A DNA stretch of 64,000 nucleotides. Origin: Luteimicrobium album (lineage in GTDB: Bacteria > Actinomycetota > Actinomycetes > Actinomycetales > Cellulomonadaceae). Under the pieces are notes generated by a model, which worked only from the letters and a program-made list of their open reading frames with translations, searched no databases and was not told where the DNA came from. Each line of letters begins with the position of its first letter. Positions within the stretch are counted from its first letter, which is position 1. A program made the translations under genes and the position numbers. Below are positions 7,135 through 16,629 of this stretch, piece by piece. Where the stretch lies: contig NZ_BSUK01000001.1 in NCBI RefSeq assembly GCF_030161555.1, positions 372,001-436,000 of the forward strand, in the 5' to 3' direction.

Positions 7135-8768
7135 TGACGAACGGCACCCTGCAGAGCACCACTCCTCACCTCGCCCGGCGTGGGCGGCGCCGCCTCCTCG
7201 GGACCACGGCCGCCGCGCTGACCGGCGCGCTCGCCGTCGCCGCCCTCACCGGCCCGCCGGCGACCGCTGCGACGCCCCACGAGGCGTCCCCGCCGACGAC
7301 CCTCTGGGTCGATCCGGACAGCACCACCGTCCAGGCGGCGCGCACGCTCACCGGACAGGCCCGGGACGACGCCGTCCTCCTCGGCTCGTTCGCCTCGGCG
7401 AGCTGGATCACGTCCGGCACGCCCGCGCAGGCGAGGGCGGAGGCCCGACGGATCACGACCGCAGCGGCAGGGGACCACGCCGTTCCGACGATCGTCGTCT
7501 ACGACATCCCGTACCGGGACTGCGCGCAGTACTCGGCGGGCGGCGCCCAGGACACCGCGGCGTACGAGGCGTTCGTCGACGGCGTCGCCGCAGGGATCGG
7601 CGACCGGCCTGCGATCGTCGTCCTCGAGCCCGACGGGCTCGGCGTCATCCCCTGGAACACGGACCTGAGCGGCAACGCCGAGTGGTGCCAGCCCGCCGAC
7701 GTCGACCGGGCCACGGCCGTCAGCGACCGGTACGCACAGCTCAACCATGCGGTCGACGCCCTCAAGGGCGGCACGCAGACCAAGGTCTACCTCGACGGCA
7801 CGCACAGCGGCTGGCTCGGTGCGGGCGACATCGCGGACCGCCTGATCAAGGCGGGCGTCGAGCGGGCCGACGGCTTCTTCCTCAACGCCTCGAACTACGA
7901 GTCGACCGATCACCTGGTGAAGTACGGCACGTGGATCAGCGACTGCATCGAGCTGTCCACCCGCTCGTCCTGGTACCAGCCGAGCTACTGCGGCAGCCAG
8001 TACTACCCGGCCAGTCCCGGCGACTTCTCGACCTGGGCCCTCACCGACCAGACGTACGCGGACGACTTCGCGTCCACCGGCCTCGCTCCCGACCCCGCGC
8101 ACCAGGCGCACTTCGTCATCGACACGAGCCGCAACGGCGTCGGGCCGTGGACGCCGCCCGCGGACAACGGCTGGCCCGACGCCCAGGTGTGGTGCAACCC
8201 GCCCGACCGCGGTGCCGGAGCGCGCCCGACGCTCGACCCCGGCGTCCCGCTGGTCGACGCCTCCCTGTGGATCAAGGTGCCCGGCGAGTCCGACGGGCAG
8301 TGCGACCGCGGCACCGGCGACACCGACGCGGCCGGCCGGTCGACGGACCCGGCGCGCGGCGGCAACGCCGACCCGGCCGCGGGCGCGTGGTTCGCGCAGC
8401 AGGCGCGCGAGCTCGTGTCCCTCGCCTCGCCGTCGTTCGCAGCGCCGACCTGCCAGGTCACCTACCGTGCGACGAAGGTCACGTCACGCGCCTGGGCCGG
8501 GACGGTGTCGCTCCGGAACACGGGGACGTCGGCCCTGCGCGACTGGCAGCTCACGTGGTCGTACACCGACGGGCAGAAGGTCGCGCTCCCCCTGGGCGCG
8601 CGCGTGCACCAGTCCGACGACGACGTCACGGCCTCGCCCGTACTGCCCACCCTCGCGCTGCGGCCGGGCGCCACGACGGCGTTCGTGCTGACGGGAACGG
8701 CCCCGAAGGCGCCCGGCGACCAGCCGATGCTGTTCCGCCTGGACGGGAAGGCGTGCTCGGTGCGCTGA
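7134..8768 (+). CDS. Secreted GH6 cellulase with C-terminal CBM2-like domain
   Basis: The product is 544 residues and hydrolyses beta-1,4-glucan by family assignment. It starts with a Tat-like signal (LARRGRRRLLGTTAAALTGA, cleavage near ATAA). The catalytic domain keeps the four GH6 aspartate sites: YDIPYRDCA, VVLEPDGLG, VYLDGTHSGW and LWIKVPGESDG; WCNPP and FVIDTSRNG are also typical. The last ~100 residues (CQVTYRA... to GKAC) match the CBM2 fold with its terminal Cys pair, joined without a Pro/Thr linker. The three flat tryptophans of the CBM2a cellulose-binding face appear to be replaced. A CebR-like operator overlaps the start. Confidence 0.93.
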   Translation: MTNGTLQSTTPHLARRGRRRLLGTTAAALTGALAVAALTGPPATAATPHEASPPTTLWVDPDSTTVQAARTLTGQARDDAVLLGSFASASWITSGTPAQARAEARRITTAAAGDHAVPTIVVYDIPYRDCAQYSAGGAQDTAAYEAFVDGVAAGIGDRPAIVVLEPDGLGVIPWNTDLSGNAEWCQPADVDRATAVSDRYAQLNHAVDALKGGTQTKVYLDGTHSGWLGAGDIADRLIKAGVERADGFFLNASNYESTDHLVKYGTWISDCIELSTRSSWYQPSYCGSQYYPASPGDFSTWALTDQTYADDFASTGLAPDPAHQAHFVIDTSRNGVGPWTPPADNGWPDAQVWCNPPDRGAGARPTLDPGVPLVDASLWIKVPGESDGQCDRGTGDTDAAGRSTDPARGGNADPAAGAWFAQQARELVSLASPSFAAPTCQVTYRATKVTSRAWAGTVSLRNTGTSALRDWQLTWSYTDGQKVALPLGARVHQSDDDVTASPVLPTLALRPGATTAFVLTGTAPKAPGDQPMLFRLDGKACSVR

Positions 8769-8778
8769 CCACCGGCGA

Positions 8779-8817
8779 CGCACCGGTCCGGGCCTTGCCG
8801 CCGCCCGGGCCGGTGCG
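8779..8817. terminator. Hairpin after the cellulase gene
   Basis: CGCACCGGTCCGGGC (8779-8793) pairs with GCCCGGGCCGGTGCG (8803-8817), 15 bp with one G-T pair, 9-nt loop, no T-tract. It begins 10 nt after the stop codon. Confidence 0.75.
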
Positions 8818-8831
8818 GGAACCTCCCGTCG

Positions 8832-8837
8832 TAGGCT
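8832..8837 (+). promoter_or_regulatory. -10 box, leaderless start
   Basis: TAGGCT ends exactly six bases before ATG 8844, and no ribosome site precedes the ATG. Confidence 0.55.
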
Positions 8838-8843
8838 CACGCC

Positions 8844-9413
8844 ATGACGCGCAGCTTCCTGGTCCTGCACGGCTGGGGAAACCACCGGCCGCCCGAGCAC
8901 TGGCAGCACTGGCTCGCGGTCGAGCTCGCCGCCCGTGGTCACGAGGTGCGGTACCCGCAGCTCCCGGATGCCGACGGGCCCGACCTGGACGCGTGGCTCG
9001 ACGCCCTCGTGGCCGAGCTGACGCTCCTCGACCCGGCCGCCACGACCGTGGTCTGCCACAGCCTCGCCGTCCCGTTGTGGCTGCGGGCCGTGACCGACCG
9101 GCGGGTACCCGCCGTCGAGCGGGTGCTCCTCGTCTCGCCGCCGGCGTCGACCGTCCTCGCCTCGACGGTGGTCGCGCCGTTCGTGGCGGTACCTCCGACG
9201 ACGACGGGCGCCGGGTCGGCGCTCATCGTGACCGGGGAGGGCGACCGGTTCAGCCCCGACGGACCGTGGGACGAGTACGCGTCGTCGTTGGGCGTGGAGG
9301 TCGTGACGGTCGCCGGGGGTGGCCACCTGTCTCCGTCGGACGGCTTCGGCCCGGCCTGGCCCGAGGTCGTCGAGTGGCTGGTGCCGCCCCCGGAGGATGT
9401 CGTCGCGCTCTGA
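8844..9413 (+). CDS. RBBP9/YdeN-family alpha/beta hydrolase
   Basis: The 189-residue product starts MTRSFLVLHGWGNHRPPEHW, as in the small serine-hydrolase family RBBP9/YdeN. The nucleophile elbow is VVCHSLAVPLW (Cys-His-Ser-Leu-Ala instead of Gly-His-Ser-Leu-Gly), the Asp is probably in TGEGDRFSP, and the His in GGGHLSPSDGFGPAWP. Those are the expected triad positions. Substrate unknown. The transcript is probably leaderless and monocistronic; the next gene is on the other strand and ends 17 nt away. Confidence 0.85.
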   Translation: MTRSFLVLHGWGNHRPPEHWQHWLAVELAARGHEVRYPQLPDADGPDLDAWLDALVAELTLLDPAATTVVCHSLAVPLWLRAVTDRRVPAVERVLLVSPPASTVLASTVVAPFVAVPPTTTGAGSALIVTGEGDRFSPDGPWDEYASSLGVEVVTVAGGGHLSPSDGFGPAWPEVVEWLVPPPEDVVAL

Positions 9414-9431
9414 CGCCCGGCGACCTCGGGC

Positions 9432-9914
9432 TCAACGCGCGGTCGCTCCGGCGAGGGCGACGGCGCGCTCGAGGACCTGGGCGACGCCGTCGTCGGTGTT
9501 GGCGGGGCACACCTCGTGGACCGCGTCCTGCACGGACCTGCGCGCGTTGGCGACCGCGAACGACCGCCCGGCCCAACGCAGCATCGGCAGGTCGTTCGGG
9601 GCGTCGCCGCACGCCCAGACCTCCTCGGCGCCGATCCCGCGCGACGCGAGCCAGGTCGCGAGCGTGGACGCCTTGCTGACGTCGGGGCGTGAGACCTCGC
9701 CGAGGTCCGCGGCACCGGAGTCGGCCACGGTCGCGAGGGCCCCGAACGCGTCGGTGAGGACGGCGTGCAGGTCGGGGCGCACCGTCCCGGATCGCACGAG
9801 CAGCTTGAGCGTGGAGCCCGGCAGCAGCTCTTCGAGCCGGTCGACGAACGGCGTCCCGGGCGGGACGGGGTGCTCTGTGACGAGGGCGTCGTCCATGCCG
9901 TGCTCCTCGAGCAC
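9432..9914 (-). pseudogene. HAD-IIB (Cof-type) phosphatase, 5'-truncated
   Basis: The 160-residue open part holds the end of a cap domain and the C-terminal Rossmann half of a Cof-type HAD phosphatase: SKASTLATWL supplies the conserved Lys and ACGDAPNDLPMLRWAG the conserved GD-x3-ND motif. The N-terminal DxDGT nucleophile region (about 100 residues) is absent. Adding one C to the run near 9925 would extend a frame upstream by some 35 codons (...VHDGVASSDAVKVP), but no DxDGT appears before family B repeat copy 2 at 10038. Either a remnant or a gene whose 5' end was replaced next to that repeat. Catalysis is not expected. Confidence 0.55.
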
Positions 9915-10037
9915 GGTCAGACCCGGGGCACCTTCACCGCGTCACTGCTCGCGACGCCGTCGTGCACCGGGAGCCACCGGCGCACCCGCCGAACCACGCG
10001 GGCATGAAGGGCGCCGCCTGCGGACCTGTGGTCGAGG

Positions 10038-10142
10038 CGGGGCTTCGGGGAGGTGGTGCGGGTCGTGGCGGGGCTGGCGGGAGCCGGAGCGAGGAACGAG
10101 TGGAGGCGGATGGTAGACCGGCACCACCTCCCCGAAGCCCCG
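10038..10142. repeat. Family B hairpin element, copy 2
   Basis: A 27-bp stem with one mismatch (10038-10064, CGGGGCTTCGGGGAGGTGGT..., with 10116-10142) encloses a 51-nt loop sharing CTGGCGGGAGCCG, AGCGAGGAACGAG and AGGCGGATGG with copy 1 at 2429-2508. The element ends 14 nt past the guaA stop codon and could terminate guaA. The stem is unrelated to that of copy 1. Confidence 0.87.
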
Positions 10143-10156
10143 TCACGACCACCCGC

Positions 10157-11776
10157 TCACTCCCACTCGATCGTCGCCGGCGGCTTGCTGGTGACGTCGA
10201 GGGTGACGCGGTTGACGTCGGCCACCTCGTTGGTGATGCGGGTGGAGATGGTGGCGAGGACGTCGTAGGGCAGGCGCGTCCAGTCGGCCGTCATGGCGTC
10301 CTCGGAAGACACGGGCCGCAGCACGACGGGGTGCCCGTAGGTGCGGCCGTCGCCCTGGACGCCGACGGAGCGGACGTCGGCGAGGAGCACGACGGGGCAC
10401 TGCCAGATCTCGCGGTCGAGGCCGGCCTTCGTGAGCTCCTCGCGGGCGATGGCGTCGGCGGCGCGGAGGGTGTCGAGGCGTTCGGCGGTGACCTCGCCGA
10501 TGATGCGGATGCCGAGGCCGGGGCCGGGGAACGGCTGGCGCCAGACGATGACCTCGGGGACGCCGAGCTCGAGCCCGACGGCGCGGACCTCGTCCTTGAA
10601 GAGGGTGCGGAGGGGTTCGACGAGCTCGAACTGGAGGTCGTCGGGCAGGCCGCCGACGTTGTGGTGGGACTTGATGTTGGCGGCGCCCTCGCCGCCGCCG
10701 GACTCGACGACGTCGGGGTAGAGCGTGCCTTGGACGAGGAACTTGACCTCGCCGCCGGCCTCCCCGGCCGACTCGACGATCTCGCGCGCGGCGTCCTCGA
10801 ACGCGCGGATGAACTCGCGCCCGATGATCTTGCGCTTGGTCTCGGGGTCCGTGTGCCCGGCGAGCGCGGTGAGGAAGCGCTCCTTCTCGTCGCGGATCAC
10901 GAGGTTCACGCCGGTGGCGTCGACGAAGTCGCGCTCGACCTGCTCGACCTCGCCCTCGCGCAGGAGCCCGTGGTCGACGAACACGCAGGTGAGCTGGTCT
11001 CCGACGGCCTTCTGGACGAGCGCCGCGGCGACGGACGAGTCGACGCCGCCGGACAGTCCGCAGATGACGCGGGCGTCGCCGACCTGGGCGCGGATGGCGG
11101 CGACCTGGTCGGCGATGACGTTGCCGGGCGTCCAGTCGGGGGCGAGGCCTGCGCCGTCGTACAGGAAGTGCTCGAGGACGGTCTGGCCGTGCGCGGAGTG
11201 CTTGACCTCGGGGTGCCACTGGACGCCGTAGAGGCGACGGCTGCGGTCCTCGAAGGCGGCGACGGGCGAGCCGGACGAGGTGGCGAGCACCTCGAAGCCG
11301 TCGGGCGCGCGGTGGACGGCGTCGCCGTGGCTCATCCAGGTGGTCTGGTGGCCCGGGGTGCCCGTGAGCAGGACGCCGGCCTCGCAGACCTCGACCTCGG
11401 TGCCGCCGTACTCGCGCAGGCCGGTCTGGGCGACCTCGCCGCCGAGCGCCTGGGCCATGGCCTGGAACCCGTAGCAGATGCCCATCACGGGGACGCCGGC
11501 GTCGAAGAGCGCCGGGTCGACGAACGGGGCCCCCTGCGCGTACACGGACGACGGCCCGCCGGAGAGGATGATCGCGGCCGGGTCCTTCGCGAGCATCTGC
11601 TCGACGGTGAAGGTGTGCGGCACGATCTCGGAGTAGACCTTGGCCTCGCGCACGCGACGCGCGATGAGCTGCGCGTACTGGGCGCCGAAGTCGACGACGA
11701 GCACGGGGCGCGGCGTCGCGGGCCCGGCGGCCTCGGCGGTGGGGGTGGCGAGCGGGGCGGCGGAGGCTTCGGTCAC
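10157..11776 (-). CDS. guaA: GMP synthase (glutamine-hydrolysing)
   Basis: The product is 539 residues and converts XMP to GMP with ATP and glutamine. The N-terminal class I amidotransferase domain shows the catalytic Cys in [11 protein letters not shown] and His/Glu in QWHPEVKHS. The ATP-pyrophosphatase domain carries the P-loop [14 protein letters not shown]. The C-terminal dimerisation domain ends [11 protein letters not shown], the typical GuaA C-terminus. GTG 11776 is chosen: TAGACT ends six bases upstream with no ribosome site, so the message is probably leaderless. Family B hairpin copy 2 lies just downstream. Confidence 0.97.
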   Translation of the reverse strand: MTEASAAPLATPTAEAAGPATPRPVLVVDFGAQYAQLIARRVREAKVYSEIVPHTFTVEQMLAKDPAAIILSGGPSSVYAQGAPFVDPALFDAGVPVMGICYGFQAMAQALGGEVAQTGLREYGGTEVEVCEAGVLLTGTPGHQTTWMSHGDAVHRAPDGFEVLATSSGSPVAAFEDRSRRLYGVQWHPEVKHSAHGQTVLEHFLYDGAGLAPDWTPGNVIADQVAAIRAQVGDARVICGLSGGVDSSVAAALVQKAVGDQLTCVFVDHGLLREGEVEQVERDFVDATGVNLVIRDEKERFLTALAGHTDPETKRKIIGREFIRAFEDAAREIVESAGEAGGEVKFLVQGTLYPDVVESGGGEGAANIKSHHNVGGLPDDLQFELVEPLRTLFKDEVRAVGLELGVPEVIVWRQPFPGPGLGIRIIGEVTAERLDTLRAADAIAREELTKAGLDREIWQCPVVLLADVRSVGVQGDGRTYGHPVVLRPVSSEDAMTADWTRLPYDVLATISTRITNEVADVNRVTLDVTSKPPATIEWE

Positions 11777-11782
11777 GTACCA

Positions 11783-11788
11783 AGTCTA
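11783..11788 (-). promoter_or_regulatory. -10 box of guaA, leaderless start
   Basis: On the minus strand TAGACT is followed by exactly six bases and then GTG. The same hexamer and spacing precede guaB (39739-39744) and guaB3 (37304-37309). Confidence 0.6.
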
Positions 11789-11834
11789 CGGGGGCCGGCC
11801 GTCTGCCGGACCGGGCGTCCGCCACGCCGCGACG

Positions 11835-12493
11835 TCATCCCAGGGCGGTGCGCAGGGTCCGTGCGGCGGCCTCGGGGTCGTCGGCGGCGGTGATGGCGCG
11901 GACGACGACGACGCGCGTGGCCCCGGCGGCCACGACCTCCTCGACCGTCTCCGCGTCGATGCCGCCGATGGCGAACCACGGCGTCGACGGCCGCGACGCG
12001 GCGACCCGGCGGACGAGGTCGAGCCCGACGCCGGGCCGGCCGGGCTTGGTCGGCGTCGCCCAGACGGGCCCGACGCAGAAGTAGTCCACGTCGGGGTCGG
12101 CGTCCGCGGCTGCGGCCTGGGCGTCGTCGTGCGTGGAACGGCCGAGCACGACCCCCGGCCCGACGAGCGAGCGCGCGGCGGCCACGGGCAGGTCGTCCTG
12201 GCCGGTGTGGAACACCGGAGCCGCGGTGAGCATCGCGACGTCGGCGCGGTCGTTGACGGCCCAGAGCGCGCCGTGCCGCGCCGCCACGTCGGCGACCAGC
12301 CCGCACAGCTCGAGCTCCTCGCGGGTGTCGATCGACCGGTCGCGGAGCTGGACGACGTCCACTCCCCGCGCAGCGCGGCGTCCAGGAACGCCTCGAGCTC
12401 ACCGAGGTCCCGGCCGCCCGGCCTCGCGTCGGTGCACAGGTAGAGGAGGGCGTCGGCGACCGTCCGACGCGCTGGTGAGGAGGAGGCGGCCAT
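11835..12493 (-). CDS. thiE: Thiamine-phosphate synthase (frameshifted as read)
   Basis: ThiE joins HMP-pyrophosphate and the carboxythiazole phosphate into thiamine phosphate. The first 44 codons (ending [10 protein letters not shown]) are in one frame and the rest ([17 protein letters not shown]...) in another. Adding one base to the CCCC run at 12364-12367 gives a 219-residue protein of normal size. Family motifs are [34 protein letters not shown] and FAIGGID. It diverges from the TPP riboswitch-thiOSG unit; TACACT lies eight bases before the ATG, so its own transcript seems almost leaderless and not riboswitch-controlled. Confidence 0.88.
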
Positions 12494-12519
12494 GCGGCGC
12501 GAGTGTAGTGTGACGCGTG

Positions 12520-12640
12520 CACGGGAGCCCCTCCCGCCCGGTCGTCGGAACTCCGACGCCGTCCGGGGCCGGGGCTGAGAGGACGCCGGCGAAGGCGTCG
12601 ACCGTCGAACCTGCTCTGGGTCATGCCAGCGAAGGGAGCA
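12520..12640 (+). promoter_or_regulatory. TPP riboswitch (thi box) upstream of thiO-thiS-thiG
   Basis: The conserved landmarks occur in order: ACGGGAGCCCC (12520), GGGGCTGAGAGG (12571-12582), ACCGTCGAACCTG (12601-12613), CTCTGGGTCATGCCAGCGAA (12614-12633) and GGGAG (12634-12638). A -10-like TAGTGT at 12505-12510 would start transcription just before the aptamer. The closing GAAGGGAG is also the ribosome site of thiO (GTG 12646), so ligand binding can hide it and repress translation. Confidence 0.95.
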
Positions 12641-12645
12641 TACTC

Positions 12646-13847
12646 GTGCCCGCCGTCCCCCTGCCGCGTTCGCGCGTCCCCGACGTCCTTGTGGTCGGGG
12701 GCGGTGTCGTCGGGCTGACGTGCGCCTGGTACGCCGCCCGGTCCGGCGCCCACGTGACGGTCCTCGACCGGTCTCCCGGCGACGGCGCCACCCACGCCGC
12801 CGCGGGCATGCTCGCGCCCGTGGGCGAGGCCGAGCCCGACGACGGCGCCGCCACCGCCCTGCACCTCGCCGGGGCCGCGCTGTGGCCGGGCTTCGCGGCC
12901 GAGCTGCGGGCGTCGTCGGGCCGGGACCCGGGCTTCGAGCCGGCGGGGTCGCTGCTGCTCGCCTACGACGCCGGGGACCGCACGGACCTGCTCCGACGCC
13001 TCGACCAGCACGCCGCCGCCGGGCTGCGGTCCGTCGCGCTCACGGTCGCCGACGCGCGCCGGGAGGAACCCGCTCTCGGGCCCGTCGCCGGCGCGGCGCT
13101 CGCCCCCGACGACCACCGCGCCGACCCCCGCGCCACGCACCGTGCGCTGCTCGACGCCGTCCGGGCGGCGGGGGTGCGACGGGTCCCCGCGTCGGCGGTG
13201 CGCCTCGTGCGCGAGGGCCCACGCGTCGTCGGCGCGGTCGACGACACCGGTCACGTGCACCTCGCGGGCCTCACCGTCCTCGCGGCCGGCACCCCGTCGC
13301 GGACCCTCGCCGCAGACGCGGGCGCACCGGCGGTCCCGGTGCGCGACGTCGTCGGGCAGACGCTCCGCCTCGCCGCCGGGCCGGATCTGCCGCTCACCCG
13401 GACCCTCCGCGGCCAGGTGCAGGGCCGGCCCGTGTACATGGTGCCGCGGGCGCCGGGGCCGGACGGGACGCGCGAGGTCGTGGTCGGGGCGACGAGCGAG
13501 GAGACGACCGACGCCAGGCGCCCGCGCGCCGGAGGGACGTTCGCCCTCCTGCGTGACGCCCGCGCCCTCGTGCCGGGCCTCGACGAGACCACGCTCGTCG
13601 ACGTCACGCAGCGCGCCCGGCCCACCACGCCCGACGGGCGCCCGCTCGTCGGGCCGTCCGGCCTGCCCGGGCTGTGGCTCGCGACCGGGCACGGGCGGGG
13701 CGGCGTCCTGCTCGCGCCGCTCACGGGGGTCGCGCTCGCGGACGCGCTCGGAGCCGTCACGCCCGGGCTGCCGAGCGGCGTCCTCGGCCGTGCGCTCGCC
13801 GCCACGAACCCGGACCGCCTCACCGCCCCTGACCACCGGAGGACCGC

Positions 13848-13851
<4 letters not shown>
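12646..13851 (+). CDS. thiO: Glycine oxidase ThiO
   Basis: The 401-residue FAD enzyme oxidises glycine to the imine used for the thiazole ring. The N-terminal FAD-binding motif is DVLVVGGGVVGLTCAWYAAR; ATHAAAGMLAPVGEAEPDDG is the typical ThiO substrate-domain start, and ATGHGRGGVLLAPLTG closes the FAD site. GTG 12646 is chosen because it follows the riboswitch-embedded GGGAG. It is the first gene of thiO-thiS-thiG and its stop overlaps thiS (ATGA). Confidence 0.94.
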
Positions 13852-14864
<1,013 letters not shown>

Positions 14865-14899
14865 CCGCGAAGCAGTAAGGCCGCCGTACTACTTCGCGG
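14865..14899. terminator. Hairpin between convergent thiG and the thiF-like gene
   Basis: CCGCGAAGCAGTA (14865-14877) pairs with TACTACTTCGCGG (14887-14899) with one mismatch and a 9-nt loop. It starts at the thiG stop and contains the stop codon of the thiF-like gene, so it can serve both strands. Confidence 0.75.
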
Positions 14900-16076
14900 G
14901 GACGGGGCGGGCGCGCCAGGCGAGCATCCCGCCGTCGACGGTGCGGGCGTCGACGCCCTCGGCCCGGGCGACCTCGGCCACGCGCTCGGCGCGGTGGCCG
15001 GCCTTGCACAGCACTGCGACGACGACGTCGCGCGGGAGGTCCGCGAGCGCGGCCCGCGCGTCTCCCGCGGCGACCCGCCCGAACGGCAGGTGCCGGACGT
15101 CGGCGTCGGCGCCGGGGTCGAAGGGCTCGGCCGCGAGCTCCCAGTCCTCGCGCACGTCGAGCACGACGACGTCGCCGCGCCCGAGCCGGTCGGCGAGCTC
15201 GTCGGCGTCCATGCGGTCGGGGGTGGTGGCGGGTTCGGGGGCGGGCACCGCGCACACGACGGGCTCGGGGTCGGCCAGCGCGGTGACGGGCTCGCGGGCG
15301 GGGTCGGCCCGGACGGTCAGGTAGCGCCACTCCGCGTCCAGCGCGTCGTACACGGCGAGACGGCCGAGCAGCGTCCGCCCGACGCCGGTGATGAGCTTGA
15401 CCACCTCGGTCGCCATCGCGGTGCCGACGGTGCCGCAGACGACGCCGAACACGCCGGCGGTCGCGCAGTCGGGCACGGTGCCGGGCGGCGGAGGCTCGGG
15501 GAACACGTCGCGGTAGGTGACGCCGGGCAGCGCGGCGCGCGAGCCGTCGTCGGACGCGGGCAGGCCGGCGGCGGAGAACACCGCGACCTGGCCGGAGTAC
15601 TGGTGGATCGCACCCCAGACGGCGGGCACGCCGACGAGCTCGGCGGCGTCGGACACGAGGTAGCGGGCCTCGAACGAGTCGGTCCCGTCGACGACGACGT
15701 CGTACCGGGCGAGCAGGTCGAGGGCGTTCGTCGCGTCCAGTCGGAGGTCGTGCTCCTCCACGTGGACGTGCGGGTTGACGCGGGCGACGGCGTCGCGGGC
15801 GGACCCCACCTTGGCGTGTCCCACCTGCGCGTCGCCGTGGATCACCTGGCGGTGGAGGTTGGAGGTGTCGACGACGTCGTCGTCGACGATGCCGAGCGTC
15901 CCGACGCCCGCCGCGGCCAGGTAGAGCAGGACCGGGCTGCCGAGGCCGCCCGCGCCCACGACGAGCACGCGCGCGTCGCGCAGGCGCTCCTGGCCCTCGA
16001 GCCCGACGCCCGGGAGCGCGAGCTGGCGCGCGTAGCGGGCGAGCTCGTCGGGCGTCAGGTCGGTCTCGGTCGCCAT
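14889..16076 (-). CDS. ThiF/MoeB-type adenylyltransferase fused to rhodanese domain
   Basis: The product is 395 residues. The N-terminal E1-like domain has the nucleotide-binding VLVVGAGGLGSPVLLYLAAAG, the ThiF/MoeB core DDDVVDTSNLHRQVI and the metal/adenylate region VDGTDSFEARYLV. CATAGVFGVVCGTVGTAMA follows, and the zinc-ligand CxxC pairs of some homologues are not seen. The C-terminal rhodanese domain (about residues 300-395) carries the active Cys in VVAVLCKAGHRAERV. By family it adenylates ThiS or MoaD and delivers sulfur; its position convergent with thiOSG favours ThiS. ATG 16076 follows GGGGAG. Confidence 0.9.
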   Translation of the reverse strand: MATETDLTPDELARYARQLALPGVGLEGQERLRDARVLVVGAGGLGSPVLLYLAAAGVGTLGIVDDDVVDTSNLHRQVIHGDAQVGHAKVGSARDAVARVNPHVHVEEHDLRLDATNALDLLARYDVVVDGTDSFEARYLVSDAAELVGVPAVWGAIHQYSGQVAVFSAAGLPASDDGSRAALPGVTYRDVFPEPPPPGTVPDCATAGVFGVVCGTVGTAMATEVVKLITGVGRTLLGRLAVYDALDAEWRYLTVRADPAREPVTALADPEPVVCAVPAPEPATTPDRMDADELADRLGRGDVVVLDVREDWELAAEPFDPGADADVRHLPFGRVAAGDARAALADLPRDVVVAVLCKAGHRAERVAEVARAEGVDARTVDGGMLAWRARPVPAK

Positions 16077-16114
16077 GCTCTCCCCTTTCCGGCTTCCCCG
16101 CCGGCCGCGGACCG

Positions 16115-16522
16115 TCAGACGCCGTACTGGTCGGCGAGCGCCTGCAGCTTGGCCTCGGCGTCGCGATGGACCCGCTTCTCCACGATGAAGCTCATGACCG
16201 GGACGACGCCCGCGAGCACCTGGGCGACGAGCCGGCCGAACGTCCACCTCATCTTGGACCACAGGTCGACGACGGTCACCAGGTAGATCACGTAGATCCA
16301 GCCGTGCGCGAAGGGGATCCAGCGGATCGCGTCCTCCCAGGACACCTTCACGACATAGTTCAGGATCAGCTCGACGCACAGCAGCAGGAGCATGACACCG
16401 GTGACGATGGCCATGACGCGATACCGCGCCAGGGCGCCACGCGCCTTGCGGATCGCGGTGCGGGCGGCGTCGGCCGACGGGTCGGCGGCGTTCTTGTCGA
16501 CGGGGGTCGTGGGGGTGGTCAT
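16115..16522 (-). CDS. DUF3817 integral membrane protein
   Basis: The 135-residue protein has three hydrophobic segments (VMAIVTGVMLLLLCVELIL, WIPFAHGWIYVIYLVTVVDL, LVAQVLAGVVPVMSFIVEKR) and the DUF3817 signature IPFAHGWIYVIY near the middle. The ends are polar. Function unknown in the family. It is transcribed toward the ThiF-rhodanese gene with a 38-nt gap and may share its transcript. Confidence 0.88.
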   Translation of the reverse strand: MTTPTTPVDKNAADPSADAARTAIRKARGALARYRVMAIVTGVMLLLLCVELILNYVVKVSWEDAIRWIPFAHGWIYVIYLVTVVDLWSKMRWTFGRLVAQVLAGVVPVMSFIVEKRVHRDAEAKLQALADQYGV

Positions 16523-16617
16523 GCGGTGCCTGCCTCGGGCTTCGTGTCACGCACGACGGTGCGCGGCTGAACGTGCGCTGTGGGAAAAACCATGGGCTTC
16601 GTGTGGGCGGCCCGACC

Positions 16618-16623
16618 TAATGT
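16618..16623 (+). promoter_or_regulatory. -10 box, leaderless start of ABC transporter operon
   Basis: TAATGT ends six bases before GTG 16630, matching the leaderless pattern seen elsewhere in the window. Confidence 0.5.
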
Positions 16624-16629
16624 TACGAG

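Noticed and set aside
9962..11893. 643-codon plus-strand frame opposite guaA
   Set aside because: It is the antisense shadow of a fully conserved GMP synthase and has the Asp/Gly/Ala/Val-rich composition expected of that phase.
16620..16622. ATG 16620 as start of the first ABC exporter gene
   Set aside because: It yields LRGANPPLPDP, atypical, and overlaps the -10-like TAATGT; GTG 16630 plus one C in the CCCC run gives the conserved VRTLPLPDPGTP start.
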